From positions 1 to 54,551 of the forward strand of contig CACPBW010000003.1 in the NCBI GenBank assembly GCA_902632275.1: DNA of 54,551 bases. Reading direction: 5' to 3'. The translations under genes and the position numbers were made by a program. Below, piece after piece: positions 19,719 through 28,536 of this stretch; within the stretch, counting starts at the first letter, position 1; every line of letters begins with the position of its first letter. Source of the DNA: an uncultured Pelagibacteraceae bacterium (GTDB taxonomy: Bacteria; Pseudomonadota; Alphaproteobacteria; Pelagibacterales; Pelagibacteraceae). Below the pieces are notes generated by a model. It saw nothing but the letters and a program-made list of their open reading frames with translations. It did no database searches and was not told where the DNA came from.

Positions 19719-20139
19719 TTAGAATCCAATTTTTAAATCTTTTATCAATATTATTAAAAGTATCAGTAATTATCTGAAATTTTTCATCCTCATTTATGTT
19801 ATTAAGTTTTGTTACTGGGTCTTCAATATTCCAATGAATGATTTGATTTTTCTTAGGCCAAATAGGGCACAGCTCATTGTTAGCATTATTACATACAGTA
19901 ATAACATGATCAATTTTTATTTCTCCATCAATAAACATACTAAAATTTTTAGACGAGTAGTCTTGAAGATTAAATCCTTTATTGTTTAAATAACGTTTTA
20001 TATCTTTATTAATTTCGCCAGAAGGGTTACTACCAGCACTGTAAGCTTTAAATTTATCGTTATATTTATTATTAACTATAGATTCAGCAATGATACTTCT
20101 TGCAGAGTTTCCTGTACAAACAAATAATATATTTTCCAC
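19708..20139 (-). CDS. arsC: Arsenate reductase, low-molecular-weight phosphatase type
   Basis: A 143-residue cytoplasmic enzyme reducing arsenate to arsenite. The phosphatase loop CTGNSARS is at residues 8-15. Further cysteines at 83 and 91 match the three-cysteine relay of thioredoxin-coupled ArsC (Cys10, Cys82 and Cys89 in the plasmid pI258 enzyme). The start is GTG, overlapping the stop of the upstream small membrane protein by one base (TAGTG). It is followed by the AqpS-like channel, so reduction and export of arsenite are paired. No arsR regulator is seen nearby. Confidence 0.9.
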   Translation of the reverse strand: MENILFVCTGNSARSIIAESIVNNKYNDKFKAYSAGSNPSGEINKDIKRYLNNKGFNLQDYSSKNFSMFIDGEIKIDHVITVCNNANNELCPIWPKKNQIIHWNIEDPVTKLNNINEDEKFQIITDTFNNIDKRFKNWILNEK

Positions 20140-20360
20140 TATATAATAATCTTATAAATTCCTATTAAGAACAATGGTATTTGTAGTCCAAAGTTAGTTA
20201 GTATCGCTTTATCTTTGCTAACAAATCCAGCGATAGTCCATCCAACAACTCCTAATCCATGAAAGTAAATATTAATGGGGTAGATGTTTAAGTTTGTAAG
20301 TAATATTCCGGTTAATACAAGGAATGTACTGATCCATTTTAAGTATTTTTTTAAAAACAT
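20139..20360 (-). CDS. Small membrane protein of unknown function, first gene of the arsenate operon
   Basis: A 73-residue protein with about three hydrophobic segments (residues 8-24, 32-46 and 54-72) and a lysine-rich start. I do not recognise the family. A good ribosome binding site (AAGGAG) precedes the ATG. Its stop overlaps the arsC start, which ties it to arsenate reduction or to the following channel by translation. It could help membrane placement or be a separate stress protein; nothing in the sequence decides this. Confidence 0.7.
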   Translation of the reverse strand: MFLKKYLKWISTFLVLTGILLTNLNIYPINIYFHGLGVVGWTIAGFVSKDKAILTNFGLQIPLFLIGIYKIII

Positions 20361-20452
20361 TTTACTCCTTTTGTTTCTAATATTTAGTTTTTAAAGATTT
20401 TATTAAATAATAATCTAGCAAAGAATATAAATAGTGGTACAAATATAAATAA
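20361..20452. promoter_or_regulatory. Divergent promoter region between the arsenate operon and the DpkA-like gene
   Basis: These 92 very AT-rich non-coding bases separate two divergent genes, so promoters for both directions must lie here or in the flanking coding DNA. A ribosome binding site for the minus-strand gene (AAGGAG) is visible. No ArsR-type dyad is obvious. Confidence 0.5.
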
Positions 20453-21451
20453 ATGTCCACAGTTCCACTTTCATTAGACCAAATATACGAACTTGCCTTT
20501 AACACACTTAAAGCCAATGGTTGTGATGATGAAAACGCAAAAATTCTAAGTACTTTAATTACAAATGCGGAAAGAGATGGATCAATGTCTCATGGATTGT
20601 TTAGACTTCCTGCTTATGTATCAGGTTTAAAAAGTGGAAAGATTAATGGGAAGGGTAGACCTGAAATCAAAAAAATATCATCAAGCGTGATAAAAGTTGA
20701 TGGTAAAAATTGTTTAGCTCCTATGGTACTAAATAAAAGTATTCCAGATCTAATTGCTGCAGCAAAAGAAAATGGAGTAGCTGTACTTGCTATAACTAAT
20801 TCGCATCACATGGCAGCCATGTGGCCTGAAACAGAAATGATTGCTGAACAAGGTTTAGTCGCTTTTGCATGTACATCGTATAAACCTGCTGTAGCTCCCG
20901 CAGGAGCGAAAAAACCTTTATTTGGTACGAACCCAATTTCATTTGCTTGGCCAAGACTTGGGATGACACCAGTTGTTTATGATATGGCAACTGCATCAAT
21001 GGCAATGGGAGAAGTGCAAGTTGCTAAAAGAGAAGGTCATAAAGTTCCGTTAGGTACAGGATTGAGTAAAGAGGGAAAAGAAACTACAGATCCGGCTGAG
21101 ATTGCTGATGGAGGAGTTCTTTTACCTTTTGGTGGTTACAAAGGATCAGGTATCGCTATGATGGTAGAGTTATTAGCTGGAGCTTTAGTAGGCGATAACT
21201 TTAGTTATGAAACAGCTGCAAAAGATAATAACGATGGTGGCCCACCTAGCGGTGGTGAATTTATTTTAGCAATGTCACCTGACAAAATATCTGAGAAAAA
21301 TTGGAAAGAACATTCAAAAAATTTTTTTGAAAAGATGAAAGGTTTAGAGGGAGTAAGATTACCAGGTGAAAGACGTCATAAAAATAGATTAGATAAAGGT
21401 CCTAGAAATATAAATGAGGACTTAGTAAAAAAAATAAAATCTTTAAGCTAA
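20453..21451 (+). CDS. Ldh2/MDH2-family oxidoreductase, DpkA-like imine reductase
   Basis: A 332-residue NAD(P)H-dependent enzyme of the Ldh2/MDH2 fold. SHGLFRLPAYVSGL at residues 46-59, NSHHM at 116-120 and the C-terminal LLPFGGYKGSGIAMMVELL block resemble delta1-piperideine-2-carboxylate/delta1-pyrroline-2-carboxylate reductase more than malate dehydrogenase. It probably reduces a cyclic imino acid in lysine or proline-analogue breakdown. Malate, lactate or ureidoglycolate dehydrogenases are alternatives. Its 3' end overlaps the convergent xthA gene by 9 bases. Confidence 0.75.
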   Translation: MSTVPLSLDQIYELAFNTLKANGCDDENAKILSTLITNAERDGSMSHGLFRLPAYVSGLKSGKINGKGRPEIKKISSSVIKVDGKNCLAPMVLNKSIPDLIAAAKENGVAVLAITNSHHMAAMWPETEMIAEQGLVAFACTSYKPAVAPAGAKKPLFGTNPISFAWPRLGMTPVVYDMATASMAMGEVQVAKREGHKVPLGTGLSKEGKETTDPAEIADGGVLLPFGGYKGSGIAMMVELLAGALVGDNFSYETAAKDNNDGGPPSGGEFILAMSPDKISEKNWKEHSKNFFEKMKGLEGVRLPGERRHKNRLDKGPRNINEDLVKKIKSLS

Positions 21452-22219
21452 TTCAATCTCAATAGGCGTGTGATCTGATGGTTTTTCTTTTCCACGCGGT
21501 GTTTTATTAATACTTACATTTTTTAAAATATTTATAAGTGAATTTGATAATAGAAAATGGTCTATGCGCATCCCATTATTTTTTTGCCATGCACCCCTCA
21601 TATAATCCCAAAATGTGTAACCCTCAGTATCTGGATATTTATGTCTATAACTATCAACATAGCCCATGTTTAATATTTCTCTATATTTTTTTCTTATTTC
21701 CAATCTAAATAACGCATCATCTTCAAAACTTTTTGCATTATAAACATCTTCTGCAGCAGGAATGATATTAAAATCACCCGATAGAATAATATTTTCGTTT
21801 TTCTGACCTAATTTTTTAAGTACCTTTGTAAGATCATTTAACCATTTTTTTTTATAATCATATTTTTCTGTATCTACTGGATTTCCATTTGGAGTATAAA
21901 TATTTATTACCAATATTTTTCTTTTTTTAAATTCAAACTCTGCAGATATAGTTCTTGCCTGTTTAAGTTTATCCTTGATTATATCAGTACTTACGTTTTC
22001 TAATTTTTTTTTGGAAATAATAGCTACTCCGTTATAGCTTTTTTGACCAAATACATAACTATGATAACCTAAATCCTCAAACTCATTAAAAGGGAAATTT
22101 TTTTCCTCTGTTTTGATCTCCTGCATTAAAAGAATATTTGGTGAAAATTTATTAAGATAATCTTTTATATTTTCAATTCTTGCTCTTACAGAATTAACAT
22201 TCCAAGAGCTGATTTTCAT
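21443..22219 (-). CDS. xthA: Exodeoxyribonuclease III
   Basis: A 258-residue enzyme of the endonuclease/exonuclease/phosphatase superfamily that cuts DNA at abasic sites. It starts MKISSWNVNSVRARI and has the conserved LMQEIKTEE (catalytic Glu), LSGDFNIIPA and the C-terminal RIDHFLLS and SDHTPIEIE blocks. The ATG at 22219 is chosen because it overlaps the stop of the Fe-S carrier gene (TAATG), although the frame is open further upstream. It is co-transcribed with that gene. Confidence 0.94.
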   Translation of the reverse strand: MKISSWNVNSVRARIENIKDYLNKFSPNILLMQEIKTEEKNFPFNEFEDLGYHSYVFGQKSYNGVAIISKKKLENVSTDIIKDKLKQARTISAEFEFKKRKILVINIYTPNGNPVDTEKYDYKKKWLNDLTKVLKKLGQKNENIILSGDFNIIPAAEDVYNAKSFEDDALFRLEIRKKYREILNMGYVDSYRHKYPDTEGYTFWDYMRGAWQKNNGMRIDHFLLSNSLINILKNVSINKTPRGKEKPSDHTPIEIELA

Positions 22220-22536
22220 TAAAGAGAGAAAGAAACACCACAGCCACAAGAAGATTTGCTTTGTGGGTTTGTGATTTTAAATGACTCGCCAATTAACTCA
22301 GAAACGTAGTCAACTTCTGATCCATTTAAAAGTTCAGCTGATTTTTTATCAATCAAAACATTGTTAAATACTAAATCGTCTTGCTCAGCTTTTGTATCAA
22401 AAGAGAAGTCATATTGGAAACCTGAGCAACCACCACCTTTAATTGCGATTCTAAAAAAAGATCCTTTTGCTTTTTCGACAAGAAGGTTGTTTATCTGTTT
22501 TATAGCTTTATCAGTAAATTTAATTTCTTTATTCAT
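22219..22536 (-). CDS. erpA: A-type iron-sulfur cluster carrier (ErpA/IscA family)
   Basis: A 105-residue HesB/IscA-family protein that carries Fe-S clusters to target proteins. The three ligand cysteines are present: Cys37 in GGGCSGFQY and Cys97/Cys99 in CGCG. The insertion-type sequence and position before xthA fit ErpA of alphaproteobacteria, but IscA cannot be excluded. It lies divergent to dgt, as in many alphaproteobacteria. The stop overlaps the xthA start. Confidence 0.87.
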   Translation of the reverse strand: MNKEIKFTDKAIKQINNLLVEKAKGSFFRIAIKGGGCSGFQYDFSFDTKAEQDDLVFNNVLIDKKSAELLNGSEVDYVSELIGESFKITNPQSKSSCGCGVSFSL

Positions 22537-22586
22537 GTATAATCACTGTTATTAGTAATATAATATTTTTTTTCTAATTTTAAAGT

Positions 22587-23705
22587 ATGAATAATTTCAT
22601 AAAACTAGGTCAATTTAAAAGCAATGGACGCCTTGTCTCTGAGCCAATTAACAAATTCAGAACACCCTTTCAAAGAGATCGAGATAGAATTATACATAGC
22701 GAAGCATTTAGAAGGTTAAAACACAAAACACAGGTATTTGTTAACACTGATGGAGATCATTTTCGAACTAGAATTACACATTCAATTGAGGTTTCTCAAA
22801 TTGCAAGGACAATATCGAAATATCTACATTTAAATGAGGAACTTACAGAAACTCTAAGTCTTGCACATGATTTAGGTCACACACCGTTCGGACATGCTGG
22901 CGAAGATGCTTTAAATGAATGCATGATTAATTATGGTGGTTTTGATCATAATATTCAAACCTTAAGAATCGTGATGTTTTTGGAAAATAAATATTTAAAA
23001 TTTAAAGGATTAAATTTAACTTTAGAAACTTTAGATGGACTAATAAAACATAACGGTCCAGTAAAAAATAAATTGAAAATTGACAATTTAATTGGAATTA
23101 AAAACTTTAAAAATAAAATTAATTTTAATAAATATCCCTCTCTCGAAGCACAGATAGCGGCTATTTCTGATGACATAGCTTATAATAATCATGATATTCA
23201 AGACGGAATAAAGGCAAAAATTTTGTCGTTAAATGAATTATTAGAAATTAATTTTTTTAAAAATATTTATAAAAAATATAAATCAAAAATAAAAAATAAT
23301 AATAAGCAGGTAATACTTAATCAGATAGTAAGAGACTCTATAAATTTAATGGTAAAAGATATAATTGATAACACTATTGAAAATATAAAAAGAAATAAGG
23401 TAAATTCAAAAAATAAAATATATTCAAGCACTAATTTGATAGTTGATTTTTCTAGCAAATATAAAAGCATTATTAGCGAGATTAGATCATTTTTGAGAAT
23501 CAGCATGTATAATAATAAAAAGGTTTTATTGAATAATAATAATGGGAAAAAAATTATTAAAAAATTATTCAATAAAATTCAAAAAAAACCTAATTTATTT
23601 ATTAGTCATCTCTCTAATAAATCTGATAAACAAAGAGCAGTAGCTGATTTTATATCGGGTATGACAGATAGGTATGCAATCAGTATATATAATAAAATAA
23701 AATGA
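22587..23705 (+). CDS. dgt: Deoxyguanosinetriphosphate triphosphohydrolase-like protein
   Basis: A 372-residue HD-domain hydrolase that removes triphosphate from dNTPs. Metal-binding residues are His65 in THSIEVSQ and His94-Asp95 in LAHDLGHTPFGHAG. FRRLKHKTQVF before them is typical of the family. Length fits the class 2 dGTPases near argS in alphaproteobacteria. Its stop overlaps the argS start (ATGA). The middle part is unusually rich in Asn and Lys, as expected in this AT-rich DNA. Confidence 0.9.
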   Translation: MNNFIKLGQFKSNGRLVSEPINKFRTPFQRDRDRIIHSEAFRRLKHKTQVFVNTDGDHFRTRITHSIEVSQIARTISKYLHLNEELTETLSLAHDLGHTPFGHAGEDALNECMINYGGFDHNIQTLRIVMFLENKYLKFKGLNLTLETLDGLIKHNGPVKNKLKIDNLIGIKNFKNKINFNKYPSLEAQIAAISDDIAYNNHDIQDGIKAKILSLNELLEINFFKNIYKKYKSKIKNNNKQVILNQIVRDSINLMVKDIIDNTIENIKRNKVNSKNKIYSSTNLIVDFSSKYKSIISEIRSFLRISMYNNKKVLLNNNNGKKIIKKLFNKIQKKPNLFISHLSNKSDKQRAVADFISGMTDRYAISIYNKIK

Positions 23706-25435
23706 ATATATTTGAGACATATCAAGACAAAATAAAGAATTTAATTTTAGATATTAATAAGCAAGGAAAAATTGAAATTTCTGACAATCTAGACTCTATC
23801 GGCGTAGATTTACCACCTAGTCAATTTAAGGCTCATATTTCAACAAACGTTGCTATGGTTTTATCTAAAATAAATAAATCTAATCCTAATGACCTTGCAA
23901 AAAAAATTGAGGTTGAGCTGTTAAAAATTGATAAGGATATTGAGAAAATTGAAATCGTTAAACCTGGATTTATAAATATAACTTTCAAAAATACTTTTTG
24001 GAATAAATTTATTCAAAATGTAATTAATCAAAAACTAGAATATGGTACAAATTTAATAGCTAAAAAGAAAAGTTTCTTTTTAGAATTTGTCTCCGCTAAT
24101 CCTACAGGACCACTGCACGTTGGCCATTGCAGAGGAGCTGTTTCAGGCGATGTACTTGCTAATATTTTAAAATTCAACAAGCACAAAGTGCATAAAGAAT
24201 ATTATGTAAATGATTATGGTAATCAAATAATCAATTTTACAAAATCTGTTTACCACAGAATTAAAGAACAAACCGATAATGAACCTTTTCCAAAGGATAA
24301 TGAGGATTTATATCCAGGTGATTATATTATCCAAATCGCAAAAAATATAATCAATGATAATAAAGGTCTAGATTTTAAAAATTTCGATAAAATATCCGAT
24401 CAATTAACAATACTAGCTGTAAACGAGTCTATTAAAATTATTAAATCAAATTTGAAAAATATTGGTATTGTTCATGACAAATTCCAAAGCGAAAGAGAAA
24501 TTGTTAACAATAATGAAGTTCAAAAAACAGTTGATAAATTAATTAAAAAAAAATTCGTTTATAAAGGAAAAATAAAAGCACCTGAAGGTGAAGATAAAAA
24601 AAATTGGGTGGAAAGAGAACAACTTTTATTTAAATCAACAGATTTTGGAGATGACAAAGATAGAGCTTTACAAAAATCAGATAACAGCTGGACTTACTTC
24701 GCTGGTGACGTTGCATATCATGAAAATAAATTAAATAGAAAGTATGATACTTATATTAACATTTTAGGCGCAGACCATGCAGGATATATAAAAAGAATAA
24801 CTGCATCTGTAGAAGCCTTATCAGGAGAAAAGAATAAATTAGTTTGCAAAGTTAGTCAGTTAGTCAAGTTAATTAAAGATGGAAAACCTTTTAAGATGTC
24901 AAAAAGAAAAGGCGATTACATAACAGTTGAGGATCTAATCGATGAAGTTGGAAAAGATGCTACAAGATTTATAATGTTAAATAGAAGTAGTGATGCAGAA
25001 ATAGATTTTGATTTTGATAAAGTAAAAGAAAAATCAAAGGATAATCCATTATATTACGTTCAATATTGCTATGCTAGAATTTGCTCGGTATTTAGACATA
25101 TAGGTAAAGAAATTGATAAGGATATAAAAGTAGATAACTATAATTTTAATTTTTCTCCAGAAGATATTGATATTTATAAAAAAATATCTGAATGGCCAAA
25201 ATGTATTGAAATCTCGTCAAAAAAATTAGAACCTCACAGAGTGCCAACATATCTCTATGAACTATCATCACTATTTCATTCTTACTGGAACATGGGCAAA
25301 GATGATAAAAGTAAAAGATTTATTAGTGAAGATAAAAAAATTTCAGATGAAAAATTAGTACTATTAAAGTCAGTTTCTAATGTAATAAAATGTGGAATGA
25401 ATCTAGTTGGGGCTAGTACTCCAGAAAAAATGTAA
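23702..25435 (+). CDS. argS: Arginyl-tRNA synthetase
   Basis: A 577-residue class I synthetase. The HIGH motif is PLHVGHCRGA near residue 137. The KMSKS-like motif is FKMSKRKGDYITV near residue 398. The C-terminal DALR-type anticodon domain includes LYELSSLFHSYWN. It is joined to dgt by an ATGA overlap and to the next small gene by TAATG. It serves, among others, the tRNA-Arg(TCT) at 3261. Confidence 0.95.
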   Translation: MNIFETYQDKIKNLILDINKQGKIEISDNLDSIGVDLPPSQFKAHISTNVAMVLSKINKSNPNDLAKKIEVELLKIDKDIEKIEIVKPGFINITFKNTFWNKFIQNVINQKLEYGTNLIAKKKSFFLEFVSANPTGPLHVGHCRGAVSGDVLANILKFNKHKVHKEYYVNDYGNQIINFTKSVYHRIKEQTDNEPFPKDNEDLYPGDYIIQIAKNIINDNKGLDFKNFDKISDQLTILAVNESIKIIKSNLKNIGIVHDKFQSEREIVNNNEVQKTVDKLIKKKFVYKGKIKAPEGEDKKNWVEREQLLFKSTDFGDDKDRALQKSDNSWTYFAGDVAYHENKLNRKYDTYINILGADHAGYIKRITASVEALSGEKNKLVCKVSQLVKLIKDGKPFKMSKRKGDYITVEDLIDEVGKDATRFIMLNRSSDAEIDFDFDKVKEKSKDNPLYYVQYCYARICSVFRHIGKEIDKDIKVDNYNFNFSPEDIDIYKKISEWPKCIEISSKKLEPHRVPTYLYELSSLFHSYWNMGKDDKSKRFISEDKKISDEKLVLLKSVSNVIKCGMNLVGASTPEKM

Positions 25436-25692
25436 TGTTTAAGGAAATTAAATATCTAATATATTTACTTGTTATAGCCTTTTTTTTCATTTTTTCTGTC
25501 AGATATTACATATCCGATGATTATAAAAAAAAATATTATAGAGGTCTTGAGTCACATAAAGATAAGACAATTACTTACGCTAAAAATTTACCAACTTTAA
25601 AAAATGATACAGATAAAATTCTTACTTACGTTGAAAATAACAATACATCTAAAAAAAAATATAAATTCTGGGATTTGTTAGATAATGATTAG
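25435..25692 (+). CDS. Small membrane-anchored protein at the SPOR-protein position
   Basis: An 85-residue protein with one N-terminal membrane span (about residues 7-25) and a short charged periplasmic tail. In many alphaproteobacteria an SPOR-domain cell-division protein stands between argS and nagZ. This product has the anchor and location but no visible SPOR repeat, so it may be a shortened version or an unrelated replacement. It overlaps argS by one base and nagZ by 8 bases. Confidence 0.7.
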   Translation: MFKEIKYLIYLLVIAFFFIFSVRYYISDDYKKKYYRGLESHKDKTITYAKNLPTLKNDTDKILTYVENNNTSKKKYKFWDLLDND

Positions 25693-26635
25693 TAAAAGAA
25701 GAGCATTTATAGTTGGTATAAAGGGTTATAAATTAACAAATAAAGAGATTTCGTTTTTAAGGAAATACAGGCCTTGGGGCATTATACTTTTTACAAGAAA
25801 CATTAAATCAATAGAGCAAACCAGACTATTAACTGAGAAAATTAAATCAATTTTTAAAGATAAAAACTTCCCAATTATGATCGATCAAGAGGGCGGTGTT
25901 GTTTCAAGATTGGAAAATATTTTGACCTCAAAACCATTTAATTCAAATTATTATGAAAGTATTTACAAAAAGGATAACAGAAATTTTGAAACATATTTAA
26001 AAATTTACGTCGATCAAATCTCATATCTTTTAAAAATGATTGGAATAAATATAAATAATACTCCTGTTCTTGATCTAAAATATAGCTTTTCCCATAAAAT
26101 TATTAAAAGTAGAGCTTTTTCGAAAAATCCAAAATTTGTTAGTAAAATTGGTGATTTAGTTATTAAACATTATAAAAAAAATGGCATTTCATGTGTTATT
26201 AAACATATACCAGGTCATGGCTTAGCCAAACTAGATAGTCATCACTCATTACCAAAAGTTAGTAAAAGTCTTAAATATTTAGATAAAAATGATTTCAAAG
26301 CATTTAGAAAGAAAGATGCAATTTTCGCAATGACATCTCATGTAATATTTAACTCAATAGATAAAAAAAACACTGCAACACATTCAAAAAAAATTATTAA
26401 TATAATAAGAAATAAATTAAACTTTAAAAATGTTTTAATCAGTGATGATATTTCGATGAAAGCATTGAGATATTCAATAAAACAAAATACTATTAGGTCG
26501 TTTGATGCTGGTTGTAATATCGTACTTCATTGCAACGCTAAATTGTCTGAAATGTTAGAAGTGGCTAAAAACTCACCAAAACTAAACAGTTTTTTAATGA
26601 AAAAAACTAAAGAATTTTATAAATTAGTAAGTTAG
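25685..26635 (+). CDS. nagZ: Beta-N-acetylhexosaminidase, GH3 family
   Basis: A 316-residue GH3 enzyme that removes GlcNAc from muropeptides during peptidoglycan recycling. Conserved blocks are MIDQEGGVVSRL (about residues 65-76) and KHIPGHGLAKLDSHHSLP (about residues 172-189, with the catalytic His of the NagZ loop). The nucleophile Asp is in LISDDISMKAL near residue 252. It is cytoplasmic with no signal peptide. The start overlaps the previous gene. Confidence 0.93.
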   Translation: MISKRRAFIVGIKGYKLTNKEISFLRKYRPWGIILFTRNIKSIEQTRLLTEKIKSIFKDKNFPIMIDQEGGVVSRLENILTSKPFNSNYYESIYKKDNRNFETYLKIYVDQISYLLKMIGININNTPVLDLKYSFSHKIIKSRAFSKNPKFVSKIGDLVIKHYKKNGISCVIKHIPGHGLAKLDSHHSLPKVSKSLKYLDKNDFKAFRKKDAIFAMTSHVIFNSIDKKNTATHSKKIINIIRNKLNFKNVLISDDISMKALRYSIKQNTIRSFDAGCNIVLHCNAKLSEMLEVAKNSPKLNSFLMKKTKEFYKLVS

Positions 26636-27373
26636 ATGCTAAATGAAAACAATGCACAGTTTAATGTAAATCTTACACACTTCAGTGGATCATTAGAGGT
26701 TTTGTTAGATTTAGCAAAGTCACAAAAAGTAAATTTAGAAAATATTTCAATTACTAAACTAGCAGATCAATTTCATGATTTTATTTCTAATTCAAAGGAT
26801 CTAGATTTAGAATTAGCCTCAGAATACCTGCTGATGGCAACATGGCTTGCCTATTTAAAATCTAAACTACTATTGCCTGAAAGTGACGAGGAAGAATTTA
26901 AAGCTTTAGAGGTAGCTGAAAAATTGAAGCTGCAATTAAAAAAGTTAGAGCTAATTAGATTATTATCCGACCAAATGCTTAAGAGAAAGAGATTGGGTCG
27001 GGATGTTTTTTTAAGAGGAGTAAAAGGTCAGATTAGATCTATATATAGTTCAAAATATTCACTTACATTATTCGAATTATTAAAAACGTATGCAACAATA
27101 ATAATGACAAAAGATTTTCAAAGAATAAATATTCCAAAATTACCTGTATTCACAACAGAAGAGGGCATCAATCAAATTAGAAGTTTTTTTGGAAAGTTAG
27201 ATGATTGGAAAAATATTGATGAATTGGTTCCAAAAAATTTTATCAATAAAAATCTTAATAAAACTGGTAAAGCAGGAATATTTGCTGGTTCTTTAGAGCT
27301 TGTTAAAGAAGGTAACCTAAAAATTAAACAAGAAAAGCTTTTTAGTGATATTTTTATAAGAGAAAATAAATGA
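26636..27373 (+). CDS. scpA: Segregation and condensation protein A
   Basis: A 245-residue kleisin that, with ScpB, bridges SMC heads and helps chromosome segregation. Typical N-terminal block FSGSLEVLLDLAKSQKVNLENI (about residues 17-38), then EYLLMATWLAYLKSKLLLP, and a C-terminal winged-helix part. The ATG lies directly after the nagZ stop without a spacer. The end overlaps the scpB start (ATGA). No smc gene is in the window. Confidence 0.93.
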   Translation: MLNENNAQFNVNLTHFSGSLEVLLDLAKSQKVNLENISITKLADQFHDFISNSKDLDLELASEYLLMATWLAYLKSKLLLPESDEEEFKALEVAEKLKLQLKKLELIRLLSDQMLKRKRLGRDVFLRGVKGQIRSIYSSKYSLTLFELLKTYATIIMTKDFQRINIPKLPVFTTEEGINQIRSFFGKLDDWKNIDELVPKNFINKNLNKTGKAGIFAGSLELVKEGNLKIKQEKLFSDIFIRENK

Positions 27374-28062
27374 AAAAAGATACTAAAAATAACATAGTCA
27401 ATTTTCCTAGTAATTCTGTAAATGGAGAAAGAGAAGTTGAAGCAATCTTATTTGCTGCAGCTGAACCTTTAGATATAGATACTATAGAGTCAAAAGTAAA
27501 AAAGAATGTTAACGTAAAAAAAATCTTAGAAAAACTTCAGCATACTTATTCAAACAGAGGTATTAATTTAGTTTGTATTTCAAATAAATGGTCTTTTAGA
27601 ACTGCTCAAAATCTTTCAAAGTTAATGTCTCAAGAAAAAACAGTCGAAAAAAAATTATCAAAAGCTGCAATTGAAACTTTAGCAATAATAGTTTACCACC
27701 AACCTGTTACAAGGGCTGAGATAGAAGAAATACGAGGTGTTGCATTTGGAACTAATACACTTGAGATACTTATGGAACTTAATTGGGTTAAACCACAAGG
27801 TAGAAAAAATGTTCCAGGAAAACCTATACAATACGGAACAACTGATGAATTTTTAAGCCATTTTAATTTACAAAAACTCAGTGATTTACCAACAGTTGAT
27901 GAACTCGGCTCTGCAGGTTTAATTGACTCAAGTAGAATAGACGCGTCGGTCTTTGGTACTGGCAAGTTCTATAAAGAAAAGCAAGAAGAGAAGAAGGAAA
28001 ACATTTATTCTAATATTGACGAAATGTTAGGCAGTACTTTAAAAGAGACTGATAGTGACTAA
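27370..28062 (+). CDS. scpB: Segregation and condensation protein B
   Basis: A 230-residue double winged-helix partner of ScpA. Diagnostic blocks are VEAILFAAAEPLD (residues 23-35), LSKAAIETLAIIVYHQPVTRAEIE, and the GRKNVPGKPIQYGTTDEFL loop. It is translationally coupled to scpA and followed 43 bases later by tatA, the usual alphaproteobacterial order. Confidence 0.93.
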   Translation: MKKDTKNNIVNFPSNSVNGEREVEAILFAAAEPLDIDTIESKVKKNVNVKKILEKLQHTYSNRGINLVCISNKWSFRTAQNLSKLMSQEKTVEKKLSKAAIETLAIIVYHQPVTRAEIEEIRGVAFGTNTLEILMELNWVKPQGRKNVPGKPIQYGTTDEFLSHFNLQKLSDLPTVDELGSAGLIDSSRIDASVFGTGKFYKEKQEEKKENIYSNIDEMLGSTLKETDSD

Positions 28063-28105
28063 AATTGCTCTTTCAAATTAATGACAAAGGATATATATAT
28101 TAGAC

Positions 28106-28306
28106 ATGAGTATAGGATTTTGGCAAATAGCAATCGTTGTAATATTAGTAGTTTTACTCTTTGGTAGAGGAAAAATATCTAGTTTAATGGGTGATGTTGC
28201 CAAAGGTATTAAAAGTTTCAAAAAAGGTATGGCTAGCGATGTAACAGATGATAGCCAACCAAAAAATATCTCTGAAAATAATCAAGACTCAGATAAAAAA
28301 GAGTAA
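28106..28306 (+). CDS. tatA: Sec-independent protein translocase TatA
   Basis: A 66-residue pore subunit of the twin-arginine pathway. One N-terminal membrane span is followed by the FGRGKI hinge and the amphipathic helix [14 protein letters not shown]. It is the first of tatA-tatB-tatC. It lacks the long acidic tail of larger TatA proteins. At least one clear Tat-type substrate is encoded in the window (46574-47401). Confidence 0.93.
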   Translation: MSIGFWQIAIVVILVVLLFGRGKISSLMGDVAKGIKSFKKGMASDVTDDSQPKNISENNQDSDKKE

Positions 28307-28311
28307 AATTG

Positions 28312-28536
28312 ATGCCACAAATAGGCTGGTTAGAAATTCTAATTATTGTTTCCATAGCTATAATTGTTATTGGTCCGAAAGATTTTCCGGTAATGTTAAA
28401 AAAAGTCGGTTCATGGATAGGATCAGCTAAAAGATATTTTAGCAATATTCAGAGTGAAATAACTTCCCTTGAAACAGAGGATTTAACTGCAGAAAAAAAA
28501 GAAAATAATAATTTAGAAAACAATGAGCCAAAGTGA
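28312..28536 (+). CDS. tatB: Sec-independent protein translocase TatB
   Basis: A 74-residue TatB, shorter than the E. coli protein (171). It has the N-terminal span with IGWLEILIIVSIAIIVIGPKD, including the conserved Glu, and the VMLKKVGSWIGSAKRYF helix. The ATG at 28312 is preferred over a TTG one codon upstream. The end overlaps the tatC start by 14 bases. Confidence 0.9.
   Translation: MPQIGWLEILIIVSIAIIVIGPKDFPVMLKKVGSWIGSAKRYFSNIQSEITSLETEDLTAEKKENNNLENNEPK

Noticed and set aside
22220..22249. A longer N terminus for xthA
   Set aside because: The upstream residues lie in the Fe-S carrier gene. MKISSWNVNS at 22219 is the normal xthA start and overlaps the stop as TAATG.
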